This document shows, piece after piece, positions 25,315-33,769 of a stretch of 36,504 bases of DNA (positions are counted from its first letter, which is position 1; each line of letters starts with the position of its first letter). Source of the stretch: Candidatus Versatilivorator vitaminiformans (GTDB taxonomy: Bacteria > Acidobacteriota > Terriglobia > Versatilivoradales > Versatilivoraceae); the NCBI GenBank assembly GCA_027493295.1, contig JAPVWS010000049.1:1-36504 (forward strand), in the 5' to 3' direction. The notes under the pieces were generated by a model, which had not been told where the DNA came from, ran no database searches, and was given only the letters and a program-made list of their open reading frames with translations. A program made the position numbers and the translations under genes.

Positions 25315-26694
25315 GTGGTTGAATCGGGGAAAAATCTGGAGCAGGAACTTGACAGCCTGAGAATCCACAAGAGCCACAGGCGGTCCTCGAAGGGACCCTC
25401 ACGCTGGACATCCCGCTGGATCCTTGCCGGTATCGTGCTGCTGGTGGCCGTGAGCGCGGCTGTCACCGCCGCCCGCTTCGCCAGGCAGGAGATCGAAGTG
25501 GAGGTCTTCCGGGTGGTTGCGGGCGGTGAGCCCGGGTCTCAGGGCCCCACAGTGGTCCTGAACGCCTCCGGGTATATCGTGGCCCATCGCAAGATCCAGT
25601 TGACGGCCAAGGTGGTGGGAAAAGTCGCCTGGATCGGCGTCGAAAAGGGAGACTTGGTGGAGAAGGGACAGGTTCTGGTCAGGCTGGAGGACGCCGAGTA
25701 TCGGGCACAGGCCCAGCAGGCCGAGGGGCAACTGGCCAGCCTGCTGGCCCAATTGAGCGAGCTGGAGGCCGGTTCCCGTCCCGAAGAGATCGCTCGGGCC
25801 AATGCCAACCTGGCCCGCGCCCAGGCCGATCTGAGGAACGCCAGGATCAACCTGGATCGCGTTCGGAAGCTCTTCGAGGAAGAAGTTCTGCCCAGGCAGG
25901 ACCTGGACAACGCCCAGTCCCGCTTCGAGGCGGAGGCGGCCCGGGTGGAATCCCTGGCCAAGGAAGCCGACCTGGTGCGACTGGGGCCGCGGGAGGAACA
26001 GATCGAGGCGATGAAGGGACGGGTCAAGCAGGCCCGGGGCGCGCTGGCGCTTCGCCGCACCTTTCTGGACTCCACGGTGATTCGGGCTCCCATCACCGGA
26101 ACCATACTGGAAAAGGCGGTGGAGACTGGAGAATTCGTCACCACCAGCTTTGTGGGTGAGCGCGGGGCCAAGGGCTACGTGGTCACCCTGGCCGATCTGA
26201 ACGATCTTCAAGTGGAACTGGACATCAGCCAGGACGACTTCTCCAGGCTCTCCATGAAGCAAGAGGCCACCATCAGGACCGATGCCTTTCCGGACCGCTC
26301 CTACGGGGGCTATATTGCCGAGATCGCACCCGAGGCCAACCGGCAGAAGGCAACCGTGCAGGTCAAGGTCCAGGTGGCCGATCCCGACTCCTTCCTGAGA
26401 CCGGAGATGAATGCCCAGGTCGCCTTCCTGGCTCCCGACGAGCCACCCAACGGAGATCGGGCTCCCTCGGGTTCGCGGATTACCGTCCCCAGCGCGTCTG
26501 TGCGCGACCGGGAGGGCCGCAAGACGGTACTGGTGGTTCTGCAGGGCCGGGCCAGGGAACGCCCCGTCCGGATTGGAGATCTCACTGCCGAGGGCGTGGT
26601 GGTCACCGAGGGTCTGATCGGGGGGGAAGATGTGGTAGTGAATCCTCCCGGCAATCTTGCGGACGGGGACAGGGTTCGGACGGCAGGGAATTAG
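25315..26694 (+). CDS. HlyD/MacA-type periplasmic adaptor of an ABC exporter
   Basis: A 459-residue membrane-fusion protein. One membrane anchor (about 38-58, [21 protein letters not shown]) is followed by a split lipoyl-like domain ([44 protein letters not shown] and the later [20 protein letters not shown]), an alpha-helical hairpin between them (about 125-235, rich in Ala, Glu and Arg), and a beta-barrel domain. The start GTG is 3 nt after the second permease stop. It bridges the inner-membrane permease pair to an outer-membrane channel; no TolC-type gene lies in this window. Confidence 0.93.
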   Translation: MVESGKNLEQELDSLRIHKSHRRSSKGPSRWTSRWILAGIVLLVAVSAAVTAARFARQEIEVEVFRVVAGGEPGSQGPTVVLNASGYIVAHRKIQLTAKVVGKVAWIGVEKGDLVEKGQVLVRLEDAEYRAQAQQAEGQLASLLAQLSELEAGSRPEEIARANANLARAQADLRNARINLDRVRKLFEEEVLPRQDLDNAQSRFEAEAARVESLAKEADLVRLGPREEQIEAMKGRVKQARGALALRRTFLDSTVIRAPITGTILEKAVETGEFVTTSFVGERGAKGYVVTLADLNDLQVELDISQDDFSRLSMKQEATIRTDAFPDRSYGGYIAEIAPEANRQKATVQVKVQVADPDSFLRPEMNAQVAFLAPDEPPNGDRAPSGSRITVPSASVRDREGRKTVLVVLQGRARERPVRIGDLTAEGVVVTEGLIGGEDVVVNPPGNLADGDRVRTAGN

Positions 26695-26735
26695 CGAGGC
26701 TATGCGTCAGGCCGACAGGCAGGAAAAAGAGATAT

Positions 26736-26766
26736 CCACGAAGCGACACGAAGAAAGACGAAGGGC
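26736..26766. repeat. CACGAA-type degenerate repeat, left of the ATPase gene
   Basis: The stretch consists of three CACGAA/GACGAA-like units (CCACGAAGCGACACGAAG...AGACGAAGG). A similar tract lies at 27633-27665, so the ATPase gene is flanked on both sides. I know such CACGAA-rich tracts as dispersed sequences in several environmental phyla, but their role is unknown. Confidence 0.45.
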
Positions 26767-26824
26767 CACTAAGGGGTTGGAGAAGGGTCGGGAAGGGGCC
26801 GCACAAGGTCGGAAAGGGGAATGC

Positions 26825-27526
26825 ATGGTCAACGATCTGGTGGTGGAGGCCACTGATCTGCACAAGGAGTTCCAGCGGGACGCCTTTCAGGTCATCGCCT
26901 TGCAGGATGTTCAACTGACGATCCAAAGAGGGGAATTTGTGGCATTCATGGGACCGTCGGGGTCGGGCAAGTCCACCCTGCTCTATCTCATTGCCGCCAT
27001 CGACCGCCCCACCCGGGGCCGCGTCGAGGTCCTGGGCCGGGACATCCTCCAACTCAAGGAGCGGGCCGTAGCGGACTGGAGAAACGAGAACATCGGTTTC
27101 ATCTTTCAGACCTTCAATCTCATTCCCGTCCTGACCGCCCGGGAAAACGTGGAGCTTCCCCTGCTGCTGACCCACCTCAGCCGTCAGGAGCGGGCCGAGC
27201 ACGCCGCTACCGCTTTAGGGCTGGTTGGATTGTCGGACCGAATGGATCACTATCCCCGCCAGCTTTCTGGCGGCCAGGAGCAACGGGTGGCCATCGCCCG
27301 AGCCATTGTGAGCGATCCCTCCATCATCCTCGCCGATGAGCCCACCGGAGACCTGGACGCCCAGTCGGCCCAGGAGATCCTCACCATTCTTTCCAGGTTG
27401 AACCGCGACCACGGGAAAACCATCCTGATGGTGACCCACGATCCCCATGCGGCTCGCCACGCCAGCAAGATCCGCTACCTGGAAAAGGGACAATTGCTGC
27501 CGGAAGGATCGCCCCAACCCGAATAG
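26825..27526 (+). CDS. ABC transporter ATPase, LolD/MacB type
   Basis: A 233-residue nucleotide-binding subunit. Walker A is GPSGSGKST (43-51), the Q-loop [14 protein letters not shown], the signature [14 protein letters not shown] (with Glu after Gln), Walker B with catalytic Glu [12 protein letters not shown], and the switch His in MVTHDPHA. The ATG at 26825 starts [16 protein letters not shown], which matches the family; the in-frame extension back to 26657 is made of the CACGAA-type repeat and is rejected. A GGGGA site precedes the ATG. It powers the exporter formed with the two permeases and the adaptor upstream. Confidence 0.94.
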   Translation: MVNDLVVEATDLHKEFQRDAFQVIALQDVQLTIQRGEFVAFMGPSGSGKSTLLYLIAAIDRPTRGRVEVLGRDILQLKERAVADWRNENIGFIFQTFNLIPVLTARENVELPLLLTHLSRQERAEHAATALGLVGLSDRMDHYPRQLSGGQEQRVAIARAIVSDPSIILADEPTGDLDAQSAQEILTILSRLNRDHGKTILMVTHDPHAARHASKIRYLEKGQLLPEGSPQPE

Positions 27527-27632
27527 CGTCGTCTCCGGATGGGTTTGGGTGAGATGGGCGATCCAGGCAAGTCGTGCCCCCGTCTTGCCGGGCAGATCAT
27601 TCGGGGAAGAAACTGCCGATCGTTTTTAAGGA

Positions 27633-27665
27633 CGAACCACGAATGAACACGAATAGACACAAATA
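27633..27665. repeat. CACGAA-type degenerate repeat, right of the ATPase gene
   Basis: The tract reads as successive CCACGAA, ACACGAA and GACACAAA units, like the tract at 26736-26766. Both lie in non-coding sequence on either side of the ATPase gene. Confidence 0.45.
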
Positions 27666-27709
27666 CCGATGGACCCTCCTATGCTGTGACGACGGTATGG
27701 GATGAAGCC

Positions 27710-27916
27710 ACCCGGGAGCGCGGGCGTCCCGCCCGCATACGTCTTGGCACAGCCTTAGCTAATTCCTCCACCCGGCTCGACCGGAAACGGCGCCGGGACT
27801 CTGCTTCGGTCGCGTCAGGGCGGTTCCCGCCGGAAGGCGGCCGGGTGCCCAATCGCAGGGAAACTGAGCGAAACGTAACCGGAGTGCATGCGGGCGGGAC
27901 GCCCGCGCTCCCGGGT
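27710..27916. mobile_element. 207-bp REP/MITE-like element with perfect 29-bp inverted ends
   Basis: The ends (27710-27738, ACCCGGGAGCGCGGGCGTCC..., and 27888-27916) are perfect inverted repeats of 29 bp. The interior has no recognisable gene; the long open frames across it are low-complexity and repeat-derived. Sequences of this GAGCGCGGGCGTCCCGCC type are familiar to me as high-copy dispersed repeats in some environmental genomes. It sits between the ABC cluster and the trmJ-like gene, probably without coding role. The rest of 27527-28052 holds no gene. Confidence 0.65.
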
Positions 27917-28052
27917 GGGCCTCCTCCGATTACTCTTGCTCCTCGAGGCGGGCGCGCCGGATTGCCGGGCCGCGGCCCTGCCGATGTAACAGAGCCGTCG
28001 AGCATTTTGATTGTGTAACAAACTGCCGGTGAGAAACTCCGGCGAGCCGCTC

Positions 28053-28817
28053 ATGCCTGACCTTGGCCGCATTGCCATTGTGCTGGTGGAGACCAGTTCT
28101 CCGGGAAACCTGGGTTCGGTGGCCCGTGTCATGAAAAACATGGGGCTGGATCGACTCGTCCTGGTGGACTGCAAGGCCGATCTGAGCGAGGAAGCCCGGC
28201 AGCGGGCCCGAGGAGCCGACGACCTGCTGGAGACGGCCGTCCGGACCAATGAGCTGGGCTCGGCCTTGAAGCCCTTTCACCTCAGTGTGGCGACTGGCTC
28301 CCGGCCTGCGAGATGGTTCGATCGATCCCTGCATCCCCGGGAGATGGCAGCCGAGCTGCAGGCGCTGGCCCCCGGCCACGAGGTTGCCATCCTATTCGGG
28401 CCCGAACGCACCGGACTCACCAATGAACACCTGCAGTACTGCCACTGGCAGGTGAGGATTCCCACCGTTTCCGGATTCCCCTCTCTCAACCTGGCCCATG
28501 CGGTGGCCATCGTGGCCTACGAGCTTTCCCAGGGCCTTTCGGTGCCCCCGTCCAAAGGGGCTCGGGGTCTGGCGGAGCTGGGTCAAATGCAGGCCTTCTC
28601 TCAAGATCTGGAGGGATGCCTGAAGGAAATCCAGTTCCTGAAGAATCAGAACCCCCGGGAAATCATGATGACCTTGCGTCAATTGCTGGCTAGGGCTTCG
28701 CCCGACGATCGCGACATCCGTATTCTGCGGGGAATCCTGAGGCAGTGGAAGTGGTACGCGCGGAGCAGGAGGATCCAAGAAGGAAATCGAAGGGGCGCTG
28801 AGTACACTGGTTCATAA
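28053..28817 (+). CDS. trmJ: SPOUT-family tRNA (cytidine/uridine-2'-O-)-methyltransferase, TrmJ-like
   Basis: A 254-residue RNA methyltransferase. The N-terminal SPOUT motif 1 is VLVETSSPGNLGSVARVMKNMGL; motif 2 is ILFGPERTGLTNEHL; motif 3 is PSLNLAHAVAIVAYEL, which together form the knotted SAM site. TrmJ methylates position 32 in the anticodon loop of several tRNAs. The C-terminal extension (about 170-254) is long and helical, as in TrmJ/LasT. The start at ATG 28053 (MPDLGRIAIVLVE) fits the family; the start 14 codons upstream does not. It is flanked by repeats, with no operon partners. Confidence 0.88.
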   Translation: MPDLGRIAIVLVETSSPGNLGSVARVMKNMGLDRLVLVDCKADLSEEARQRARGADDLLETAVRTNELGSALKPFHLSVATGSRPARWFDRSLHPREMAAELQALAPGHEVAILFGPERTGLTNEHLQYCHWQVRIPTVSGFPSLNLAHAVAIVAYELSQGLSVPPSKGARGLAELGQMQAFSQDLEGCLKEIQFLKNQNPREIMMTLRQLLARASPDDRDIRILRGILRQWKWYARSRRIQEGNRRGAEYTGS

Positions 28818-29424
28818 GTATTGCTACGTATTTTCGGCGGCCGTGTTGAGTGGGAGTGAGGCGATTGGGGCGTTGTTGGATGGGTATTGTTTTTTGGAAG
28901 GGTGCTTCCTATTCGCCGCATACGCGGCTAGGTTGGCGCAGAACCCAAACGACCCCGGGTTGCCACCCGGGGCTACCCTGGGCCGCAGCTACGCAGCTCT
29001 ATAAGGATGGCCCGCAGTAAGCGTTTGCTTGCCTACCCACTCCAACCGCAGCATTCGCAGCTCTCCCCAAACCCACAACGCTGCAGGGGGAAACGTGCTT
29101 TTCGATTTAGAATGTGCCCCGGGCAAGAGCCCGGGGGAGCCATCGGGAAAACGTCACATAGGGGAGTTGAGCCGCGAACGCGGCGGCAGCAAACGCCGGT
29201 GAACCAAACTCAAATGCAAGCCCGTTACTCATCTGTAAATGCGCTGCATGAGCCGACTTCCTTGACAGCCGCGAATGCGGCGACAGCACGTGGCCGTGGG
29301 CGTCAGCCTGTGGAAAACGACGGTTTTACTTTGCTCCGGGAACTGAATATACTCTGCTTCCGCCAGGGCCGTGTGAAGCCCGGCTGGCAGCCTGGAATGA
29401 CTGGAATTGACGCGGGGAGAGACG
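28818..29424. repeat. Gene-free region packed with short hairpin repeats
   Basis: No coding region was seen. At least five perfect hairpins occur: GCCGC-ATAC-GCGGC (28915-28928), CCCCGGGT with ACCCGGGG (28953-28972), CCCCGGGC with GCCCGGGG (29117-29136), GCCGC-GAAC-GCGGC (29171-29184) and GCCGC-GAAT-GCGGC (29268-29281). The last two share a longer AGCCGCGAAYGCGGCGRCAGC context. They resemble dispersed palindromic units of environmental genomes. The long frame across 29007-29540 is composed of these repeats and is not a gene. Confidence 0.6.
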
Positions 29425-30597
29425 ATGAGACTAGCCAAACGGGTCGGGCGCCTTTCGCCCTCGCCGACCATGGCGGTGTCGGAAGAGGCCAACCGCCTGC
29501 GCTCCGAAGGTCGAAGCGTGGTGGACTTCAGCATCGGTGAGCCGGACTTCAACACGCCCGACAACATCAAGGGCGTAGGACACCGGGCCATCGACGACAA
29601 CTTCACCCGCTACACCTCGGCGCCGGGCATCAAGGACCTCAGGGAAGCCGTGGTGGAGAAATACCGCCGCCAGTATGGGGTCGACTACTCCGTCCCCGAG
29701 GTGGTGATCTCCTGCGGCGCCAAGCACACCTTATTCAACCTGGCCTTCGCCCTGTTCGAAGAAGGCGACGAGGTGCTGCTGCCCGTTCCCTACTGGGTGA
29801 CTTTTCCCGAGCAGTTCAAGATGGTTGGAGCCGTACCGGTGGAGGTCATGACCCGGGAAGAGGATGATTTTGTCCTCAAGGCATCGGCCCTGGAAGCCAA
29901 GGTGACCTCGCGCACCCGAGCCATGGTGGTCAACACGCCCAACAATCCTACCGGAGCCGTCATTCCGGCCGATGAGATGGACCGGATCGTGGACCTGGCC
30001 CTGGACCGGGATCTGATGATCATCTTCGACGAATGCTATGAATTTTTCGTCTTCGACGGGAACCGGCACACCTCGCTGGCTCAATACGCCGACCGCGCCA
30101 AGCATGTTTCCTTGCTGGTCAACACCGCTTCCAAGACTTACGCGATGACCGGATGGCGCATCGGCTACCTGGTGGCTCCCCGGGAAGTCGCCAGAAGCGT
30201 CAGCAACGTCCAGAGCCACAGCGCCAATCCGGCCTCGGTTTCCCAGAAAGCAGCCCTGGAGTCCATCCTCGGCAACCAGGACTCGGTGTCACAGATGATT
30301 GCGGAGTACGAGCGCAGGCGGCGCTACGTGGTGGGGCGGCTCAACGGGATGCCCGGCCTGAGTTGCGCCAACCCCGGGGGTGCCTTCTATGCCTTCCCCA
30401 ACATTTCCAGCTATTTCGGGAGCGAGGTGCGGGACTCGGTGGAATTTTCCACCTGGCTGCTGCGTCAATCCGGGGTAGCCGTGGTTCCGGGCTCAGCTTT
30501 CGGCATGGAAGGTCACGTGCGCATCTCCTTTGCAACCAGCATGGAGAACCTGGTGACCGGGATGGACCGGATGGAGCGGGCTCTGGACAGGATGTAA
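29425..30597 (+). CDS. Aspartate aminotransferase (class I/II, PLP-dependent)
   Basis: A 390-residue fold-type I aminotransferase. Visible elements: RRVGRLSPSPTMAV-like N-terminus, ISCGAKHTLFNLAFALF (phosphate region), VVNTPNNPTGAVI, the cofactor-binding Asp in IIFDECYEFFVF, the PLP lysine K237 in NTASKTYAMTGWRIGYL, and the substrate-carboxylate Arg in VRISFATSMENL. The sequence fits the Igamma-type aspartate transaminases that interconvert aspartate and oxaloacetate, and some of these also act on prephenate. The ATG at 29425 follows GGGGAGAG; the ORF start at 29407 lacks support. It ends 2 nt before the stop of the convergent lactate permease. Confidence 0.93.
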   Translation: MRLAKRVGRLSPSPTMAVSEEANRLRSEGRSVVDFSIGEPDFNTPDNIKGVGHRAIDDNFTRYTSAPGIKDLREAVVEKYRRQYGVDYSVPEVVISCGAKHTLFNLAFALFEEGDEVLLPVPYWVTFPEQFKMVGAVPVEVMTREEDDFVLKASALEAKVTSRTRAMVVNTPNNPTGAVIPADEMDRIVDLALDRDLMIIFDECYEFFVFDGNRHTSLAQYADRAKHVSLLVNTASKTYAMTGWRIGYLVAPREVARSVSNVQSHSANPASVSQKAALESILGNQDSVSQMIAEYERRRRYVVGRLNGMPGLSCANPGGAFYAFPNISSYFGSEVRDSVEFSTWLLRQSGVAVVPGSAFGMEGHVRISFATSMENLVTGMDRMERALDRM

Positions 30598-30599
30598 AC

Positions 30600-32369
30600 C
30601 TACCGGGCGCGCTGCCTGCCGGCGGCGATCAGCCACACGACGGCTCCCGCAATCAACAGGACGATGAACGTTCCCGGATTTATCCAGCCTTGCCGGGAAT
30701 GCCACACGATCGCATAACCCAAAGCGCCCGCCAACAGGGCATAGGTGGTGAAGGGAAGCAGGGTCAGGCGAATGATGGCGCCTTCCTTGCCGACCAGCCC
30801 CGCCACTGCCGAAGCCGCCACCACGTTGTGAACGCAGATCATGTTTCCGGCGGCTCCGCCCACCGCTTGCAGGGCCACCATCCAGACCGGATCCGCCCCG
30901 ATTCGCTGCCCGACACCAAACTGGAACAGGGAGAACATCATGTTGCTGACGGTGTTGCTGCCGGCGACGAACGCCCCCAGGCCTCCGATGAAGGGGGCGA
31001 AAATTGGCCAGGCGGTCTGGGCCAGGGCGGCCACGCCGGCGGCCAGCACGATCGGCATCTTGTCGTAGCCCGCCGCTCCTCCGTCCGAGTTGATGAATAC
31101 CTGCACCATGGGGACGGTGAAGATGAGGGCAACCGAGGCAGCCGCCGTGGTCCCGGCCGATTGAAAACACACCGCCCGGAATCGGGATAAACTCAACCGG
31201 TGGGCCCAGCAGGTCAAGACTGAAACCAGCAGGAATATGGTTCCGGGCAGATAGAGGGGCTGCACGCGGGCCGAGATCCCGGTGTCCAGGATGTGCGGGA
31301 AGGAAATGGTCCAGGCCCGAATCCATTCCTGAAAAGGAAGAAATCCCAGCCGGGTGAGTACCAGCAGCAGGCCTACCAGGAGATAGGGTGTCCAGGCTCT
31401 CAACAGTCCCATTGGGCGAGCTGGAGGCTCCTCTTTCAGACCAACCGATCCGGTCCAGTGGCCAGGCCAGTGTTCCGGAGCATCGAAATCCCATCGATCC
31501 TCGGACCGCGGCATGAAAATGCCTCTCTTGGCGGCAAAGATCACCAGAGCCAGTCCGATGAGCCCCCCGAACAGCGATGGGAACTCGGGACCCAGAAACC
31601 TGGCCACCAGCAGATAGGGCAGGGTCATGGCAAAGGCCGCCATCAGGGCAAAGGGCCATACCCGCAATCCCTCCGCCCAGGATCCGTTCTTGCCGAAGAA
31701 GCGGGTCATCAGCGCCACCACGAACAGCGGAACCAGGGTCCCGGCAGCGGTGTGCAGCAGCGCCACCCGGAATCCGATTTCGGAGAGGAATCCGTTCCAA
31801 TCGGCGAATCCGGCCTGCAGGGCAAAGGCCTGGATGGAGGCATCGGCGGCGAGCCCGCTGTTGACCCCGATCAGGATGGGTGTCCCCACGGCTCCGAAGG
31901 ACACCGGTGTGCTCTGAATGATCATTCCGGCCATGACCGCACCCATGGCCGGGAAACCCAGCCCCACCAGCAGAGGGACGGCGATGGCCGCCGGTGTCCC
32001 GAAGCCGGCCGCCCCTTCGATGAAGGTGCCGAACAACCAGGCGATGATCACCACCTGAATCCTCCGATCGGGAGTCACATGGGTGAACCCGCTTCGGATG
32101 GCCTGAATGGCGCCGCTTTGCCGCAGAGTGTTGAGCAGCAGGATGGCTCCAAAGATGATGTAGAGCAGGGTGGCGGCAACCACCAGGCCATTGATGGAGG
32201 CCGCGGCCACCTGTCGTGTCGGTACTTGCCACACCAACAGGCCGAGCGCGGCGGTTACCAGGTAGGCGATCGGCATGGCCCGCCTGGCGGGCCAACGCAG
32301 CAGCACCAGCAGCAGGGCTACCGCGACGATGGGGAGAGTGGCCAGCAGAGAGAGCGTGAAGGGTTGCAA
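30600..32369 (-). CDS. lctP: L-lactate permease (LctP/LldP family)
   Basis: A 589-residue membrane transporter with about fourteen helices. Family features include FGTFIEGAAGFGTPAAIAVPLLVGLGF, the STPVSFGAVGTPILIGVNSGL region, and GGLGAFVAGSNTVSNMMFSLFQFG near the C-terminus. It imports L-lactate, and often glycolate, with protons. I choose a TTG at 32369 because it begins right after the small gene at 32386-32538, has AGGTG at a good distance, and gives the usual short N-terminus (QPFTLSLLATLPIVAVALLL). An ATG at 32450 lies inside the small gene and lacks a ribosome site. No lactate dehydrogenase is adjacent. Confidence 0.93.
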   Translation of the reverse strand: MQPFTLSLLATLPIVAVALLLVLLRWPARRAMPIAYLVTAALGLLVWQVPTRQVAAASINGLVVAATLLYIIFGAILLLNTLRQSGAIQAIRSGFTHVTPDRRIQVVIIAWLFGTFIEGAAGFGTPAAIAVPLLVGLGFPAMGAVMAGMIIQSTPVSFGAVGTPILIGVNSGLAADASIQAFALQAGFADWNGFLSEIGFRVALLHTAAGTLVPLFVVALMTRFFGKNGSWAEGLRVWPFALMAAFAMTLPYLLVARFLGPEFPSLFGGLIGLALVIFAAKRGIFMPRSEDRWDFDAPEHWPGHWTGSVGLKEEPPARPMGLLRAWTPYLLVGLLLVLTRLGFLPFQEWIRAWTISFPHILDTGISARVQPLYLPGTIFLLVSVLTCWAHRLSLSRFRAVCFQSAGTTAAASVALIFTVPMVQVFINSDGGAAGYDKMPIVLAAGVAALAQTAWPIFAPFIGGLGAFVAGSNTVSNMMFSLFQFGVGQRIGADPVWMVALQAVGGAAGNMICVHNVVAASAVAGLVGKEGAIIRLTLLPFTTYALLAGALGYAIVWHSRQGWINPGTFIVLLIAGAVVWLIAAGRQRAR

Positions 32370-32385
32370 GGAAGCACCTGCGCAA

Positions 32386-32538
32386 TCAGTTGGTTTTCTT
32401 GGGCCTTGGGTCGTTACGGTCCCACCATTTATGCCGGCGCCATGCTGCAATGAATTCCATAATTATGTGAAGTATGAACTCGTAGCAATTGACAACGATG
32501 TACACCACCGCTTTCAGAATGGGACTCCAGAATTCCAT
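32386..32538 (-). CDS. 50-residue membrane-associated protein upstream of lactate permease
   Basis: A short gene outside the usual size cut-off. Its ATG at 32538 has GGGAGA five nt upstream, and it ends 16 nt before the lactate permease start. The protein begins MEFWSPILKAVVYIVVNCYE, continues with a second hydrophobic stretch (FILHIIMEFIAAW), and ends in a strongly basic tail (RRHKWWDRNDPRPKKTN), a layout of one long or two short membrane-inserted helices with a cytoplasmic positive end. It is not similar to any family I can name. Good ribosome site, clean spacing and gene order suggest it is translated with the permease and may assist or regulate it. Confidence 0.65.
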   Translation of the reverse strand: MEFWSPILKAVVYIVVNCYEFILHIIMEFIAAWRRHKWWDRNDPRPKKTN

Positions 32539-32724
32539 GCGATTCTCCCATCGCAATCTTGCCGCGGACACACCCGGACACCGCCGAGTTTTTTGAAGGC
32601 AGGCGATGGCTTGGTGTAACATGGGCAGCATCCATGGGCCGGAACCGGGGCTGCCCCTTGCAGGCAATCGAGGACCCCCGAAGCAGTTTCCGGACCCAAT
32701 CCATATCCAAGCGAGGACGCGTCA

Positions 32725-33726
32725 ATGGCGAAAGTTTATCACGATGAAGATGCAGATCTGGCTCACCTGAAGGAAAAGAAAATTGCCATTATCGGCTACG
32801 GCAGTCAGGGACATGCCCATGCCTTGAATCTCAGAGACAGCGGACTGGAGGTGGTGGTCGGACTCTATGAGGGGAGCCGCTCCTGGGCCAAGGCCGAGGG
32901 CGAAGGGCTCCAGGTGGCCACGGTGGATGAGGCTTCGGCCCAATCCCAGGTGATCATGATCCTGGTTCCCGATCAGACGCAACGGGCGGTGTTCGAAGCC
33001 TCCATCAAGCCGCATATGTCGGCAGGAAAGACCCTGATGTTCAGCCACGGATTCAACATTCATTTCAGTCAGGTCGTGCCGCCGCCGGAGGTGGATGTCT
33101 CCATGATCGCTCCCAAGGGCCCCGGACACATGGTCCGCCAGGTCTACCAGGGGGGAGCAGGCGTTCCCGCTCTGGTTGCCATCGAGCAGGATGCTTCCGG
33201 CCATGCCCTCGACGTGGCGCTCGCCTACGCCAAGGGAATCGGCGCCGCTCGGGCAGGGGTGATTGAGACCACCTTCAAGGAGGAGACCGAGACCGACCTT
33301 TTCGGTGAGCAAGCCGTACTCTGCGGCGGGACTTCCGCCCTGGTCAAGGCCGGCTTCGAGACGCTCATCAAAGCCGGATACCAACCGGAAGTAGCTTATT
33401 TTGAATGTCTTCACGAGATGAAGTTAATCGTGGACCTCATGTATCAAGGCGGCTTGTCCTACATGCGCTATTCCATCAGCGACACGGCCGAGTACGGTGA
33501 CTACACCCGGGGGCCTCAGATCGTCAACCAGGCCGTGCGGGATGCCATGGACGACATCCTGGAAAATGTCTGCAACGGCAATTTCGCTCGGGAATTCATC
33601 CTCGAGAACCAGTCCGGGCGGGCTTCCATGAACGCCAATCGGCGCCGGGAGGCCGAACACCCCATCGAGCAGGTGGGCAAGGGACTGAGGGACATGATGA
33701 GCTGGATGAACAAGACGGAAAGCTAG
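32725..33726 (+). CDS. ilvC: Ketol-acid reductoisomerase
   Basis: A 333-residue class I enzyme of valine and isoleucine synthesis; it isomerises and reduces acetolactate or acetohydroxybutyrate with NADPH and Mg2+. The nucleotide-binding loop is [19 protein letters not shown] (about 22-40), followed by [12 protein letters not shown], the metal-site ETDLFGEQ (about 189) and [16 protein letters not shown] (about 226). Length and lack of the extra domain mark it as class I. It starts 43 nt before the next gene's region and leads an apparent ilvC-TIGR00300-leuA operon. Confidence 0.97.
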   Translation: MAKVYHDEDADLAHLKEKKIAIIGYGSQGHAHALNLRDSGLEVVVGLYEGSRSWAKAEGEGLQVATVDEASAQSQVIMILVPDQTQRAVFEASIKPHMSAGKTLMFSHGFNIHFSQVVPPPEVDVSMIAPKGPGHMVRQVYQGGAGVPALVAIEQDASGHALDVALAYAKGIGAARAGVIETTFKEETETDLFGEQAVLCGGTSALVKAGFETLIKAGYQPEVAYFECLHEMKLIVDLMYQGGLSYMRYSISDTAEYGDYTRGPQIVNQAVRDAMDDILENVCNGNFAREFILENQSGRASMNANRRREAEHPIEQVGKGLRDMMSWMNKTES

Positions 33727-33769
33727 TCAGTGGCCCGCCAAAGGGCTCCAACCGCACCGGTGACCATCC

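Noticed and set aside
27686-28018. Small ORF over the 207-bp inverted-repeat element
   Set aside because: Its sequence comes from the repeat ends (RGRPAR..., AGGTPALPG), a known kind of spurious frame.
28915-29281. CRISPR array
   Set aside because: The repeated units are short palindromes at irregular spacing, with no constant-length spacers and no cas genes in the window.
29007-29540. 177-codon ORF before the aminotransferase
   Set aside because: It crosses several palindromic repeats and overlaps the aminotransferase start out of phase.
30493-32385. 630-codon minus-strand frame in a different phase from lactate permease
   Set aside because: The frame used by lactate permease has clear membrane helices and family motifs; this one has none.
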